Source: Ampullaceana balthica
Lineage: Eukaryota; Mollusca; Gastropoda; Lymnaeidae
Direction of reading: 5' to 3'
Assembly (NCBI GenBank): GCA_944989445.1
Contig: CALYLW010000281.1
Location: 661,824-725,823 of the forward strand
Length of the DNA stretch: 64,000 nt
A model generated the notes under the pieces. That model saw only the letters and a list, made by a program, of their open reading frames with translations, was not told the origin of the DNA and did not search any database. Position 1 is the first letter of the stretch, and every line of letters begins with the position of its first letter. The position numbers were made by a program, and so were the translations under genes. Shown piece after piece: positions 63,433 through 64,000 of the stretch.

Positions 63433-63514
63433 GTAAAGACAGAAGTAGAAGCATTTTGGACAGTGTTGTGAGACTGTGTCTATGCTTTGTTGGTTGCATG
63501 CATGACTAGTGCAG

Positions 63515-63722
63515 ATTATAGATGATAGACATGGCATTTGGCGGAGCAATGCAAAATAGAGCTGCTGGACATGGCATTTGGCGGAGAAATGCTAAATAGA
63601 GCTGCTGGACATGGCATTTGGTGGAGCAATGCAAAATAAAAAAAAAGCTAATCAACATGTGGAGCAATGCAAAATAAAACTTATAGACATGGCATTTTGT
63701 GGAGCAATGCAAAATTTTTTTA
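63515..63722 (+). repeat. About 42-bp minisatellite
   Basis: Five partly shortened copies of GACATGGCATTTGGCGGAGC plus AATGCAAAATAGAGCTGCTG. It follows exon 34 by about 80 bases. Confidence 0.5.
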
Positions 63723-64000
63723 ATAAGATGTCCACGAAATGCAGCAGTGTTGTGCTGTAAAAGCAAAGGATGTTTACAAAAAATGTATGCCCGCCATGGT
63801 CATGCAAACTGACGACATCATAAGGTCAGAAATATTTGCATTTAATTTTCTCAGTAAGAAAAGTTTGTAAGTCTCATAGTTAAAACATCATCATCATGTT
63901 ATGAGTGCTGTGTGCTGTGCTGTGTGCTGTGTCCACATAAAACTGACATGGATTTATTTGCGACAGAAAATGTATGTGCTGTAGTCACCATATCATGTCA
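63723..64000. other. Intronic end of window
   Basis: Presumed intron 34, with a short GTGCTGTGCTGTGTGCTGT run at about 63906-63930. No further exon found. Confidence 0.5.

Noticed and set aside
62769..62850. Functional tRNA gene at the SINE head
   Set aside because: A- and B-boxes are present but the head continues into a SINE body; the same applies at 43087 and 15213.
1..63432. Ryanodine receptor instead of IP3 receptor
   Set aside because: No SPRY or RyR repeat domains between the MIR and RIH blocks, and the spacing and motifs (NRQKLMR, RFLDLLHVLCV) fit IP3 receptors.

Overview
The window is eukaryotic: one long, intron-rich gene on the + strand fills almost all of it, surrounded by satellites, SINEs, LINE fragments and DNA transposons. 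The SINE and LINE types and the divergent receptor suggest a marine invertebrate, probably a lophotrochozoan such as a mollusc. That assignment is inference; no species can be named from the sequence.

The gene encodes the middle of an inositol 1,4,5-trisphosphate receptor (ITPR/IP3R) family protein. I traced 34 exons (1 to 63432), about 3.5 kb of coding sequence or about 1,173 codons. Every splice phase agrees and no exon contains a stop. The part present runs from the MIR / IP3-binding beta-trefoil region (exons 1-7), through the first helical RIH / IP3-binding alpha domain (exons 8-16), into the central armadillo-like solenoid (exons 17-34). The start codon, the suppressor domain and the channel pore lie outside the window. 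The protein looks like a divergent paralogue: basic IP3 contacts of the alpha domain are kept (RQKLMR, RKN), but the RTTGR loop of the beta-trefoil is replaced.

Layout. 1-23 kb: exons 1-16, GC-rich, each followed or preceded by intronic minisatellites. 23-46.8 kb: one 23.8-kb intron holding LINE fragments, a 2.6-kb degenerate hAT transposon with intact target duplications, a tRNA-derived SINE, and several large satellites (12-bp, 25-bp, 50-bp, 36/26-bp, 67-bp and 16-bp units). 46.8-64 kb: exons 17-34, with more AT-rich coding sequence from exon 19 on, short non-autonomous hAT and piggyBac-like elements, and further minisatellites.

Most striking observation: at seven or more introns the tandem repeat starts exactly at the exon boundary and its unit contains the splice site itself. 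Exons 4, 11 and 18 are followed by 9, 9 and about 13 copies of exon tail plus 5' splice site. Exon 22 is preceded by four copies of 3' splice site plus exon head. Exons 6, 8, 28 and 30 show weaker versions, and exon 31 has its acceptor duplicated around a SINE. A second theme is a SINE/LINE pair sharing a 3' tail, and three SINE types sharing a central domain. A third is a pair of candidate hammerhead-ribozyme cores in a dispersed repeat (9.8 and 32.6 kb). No bacterial-type feature, CRISPR array, virus or toxin gene was found.
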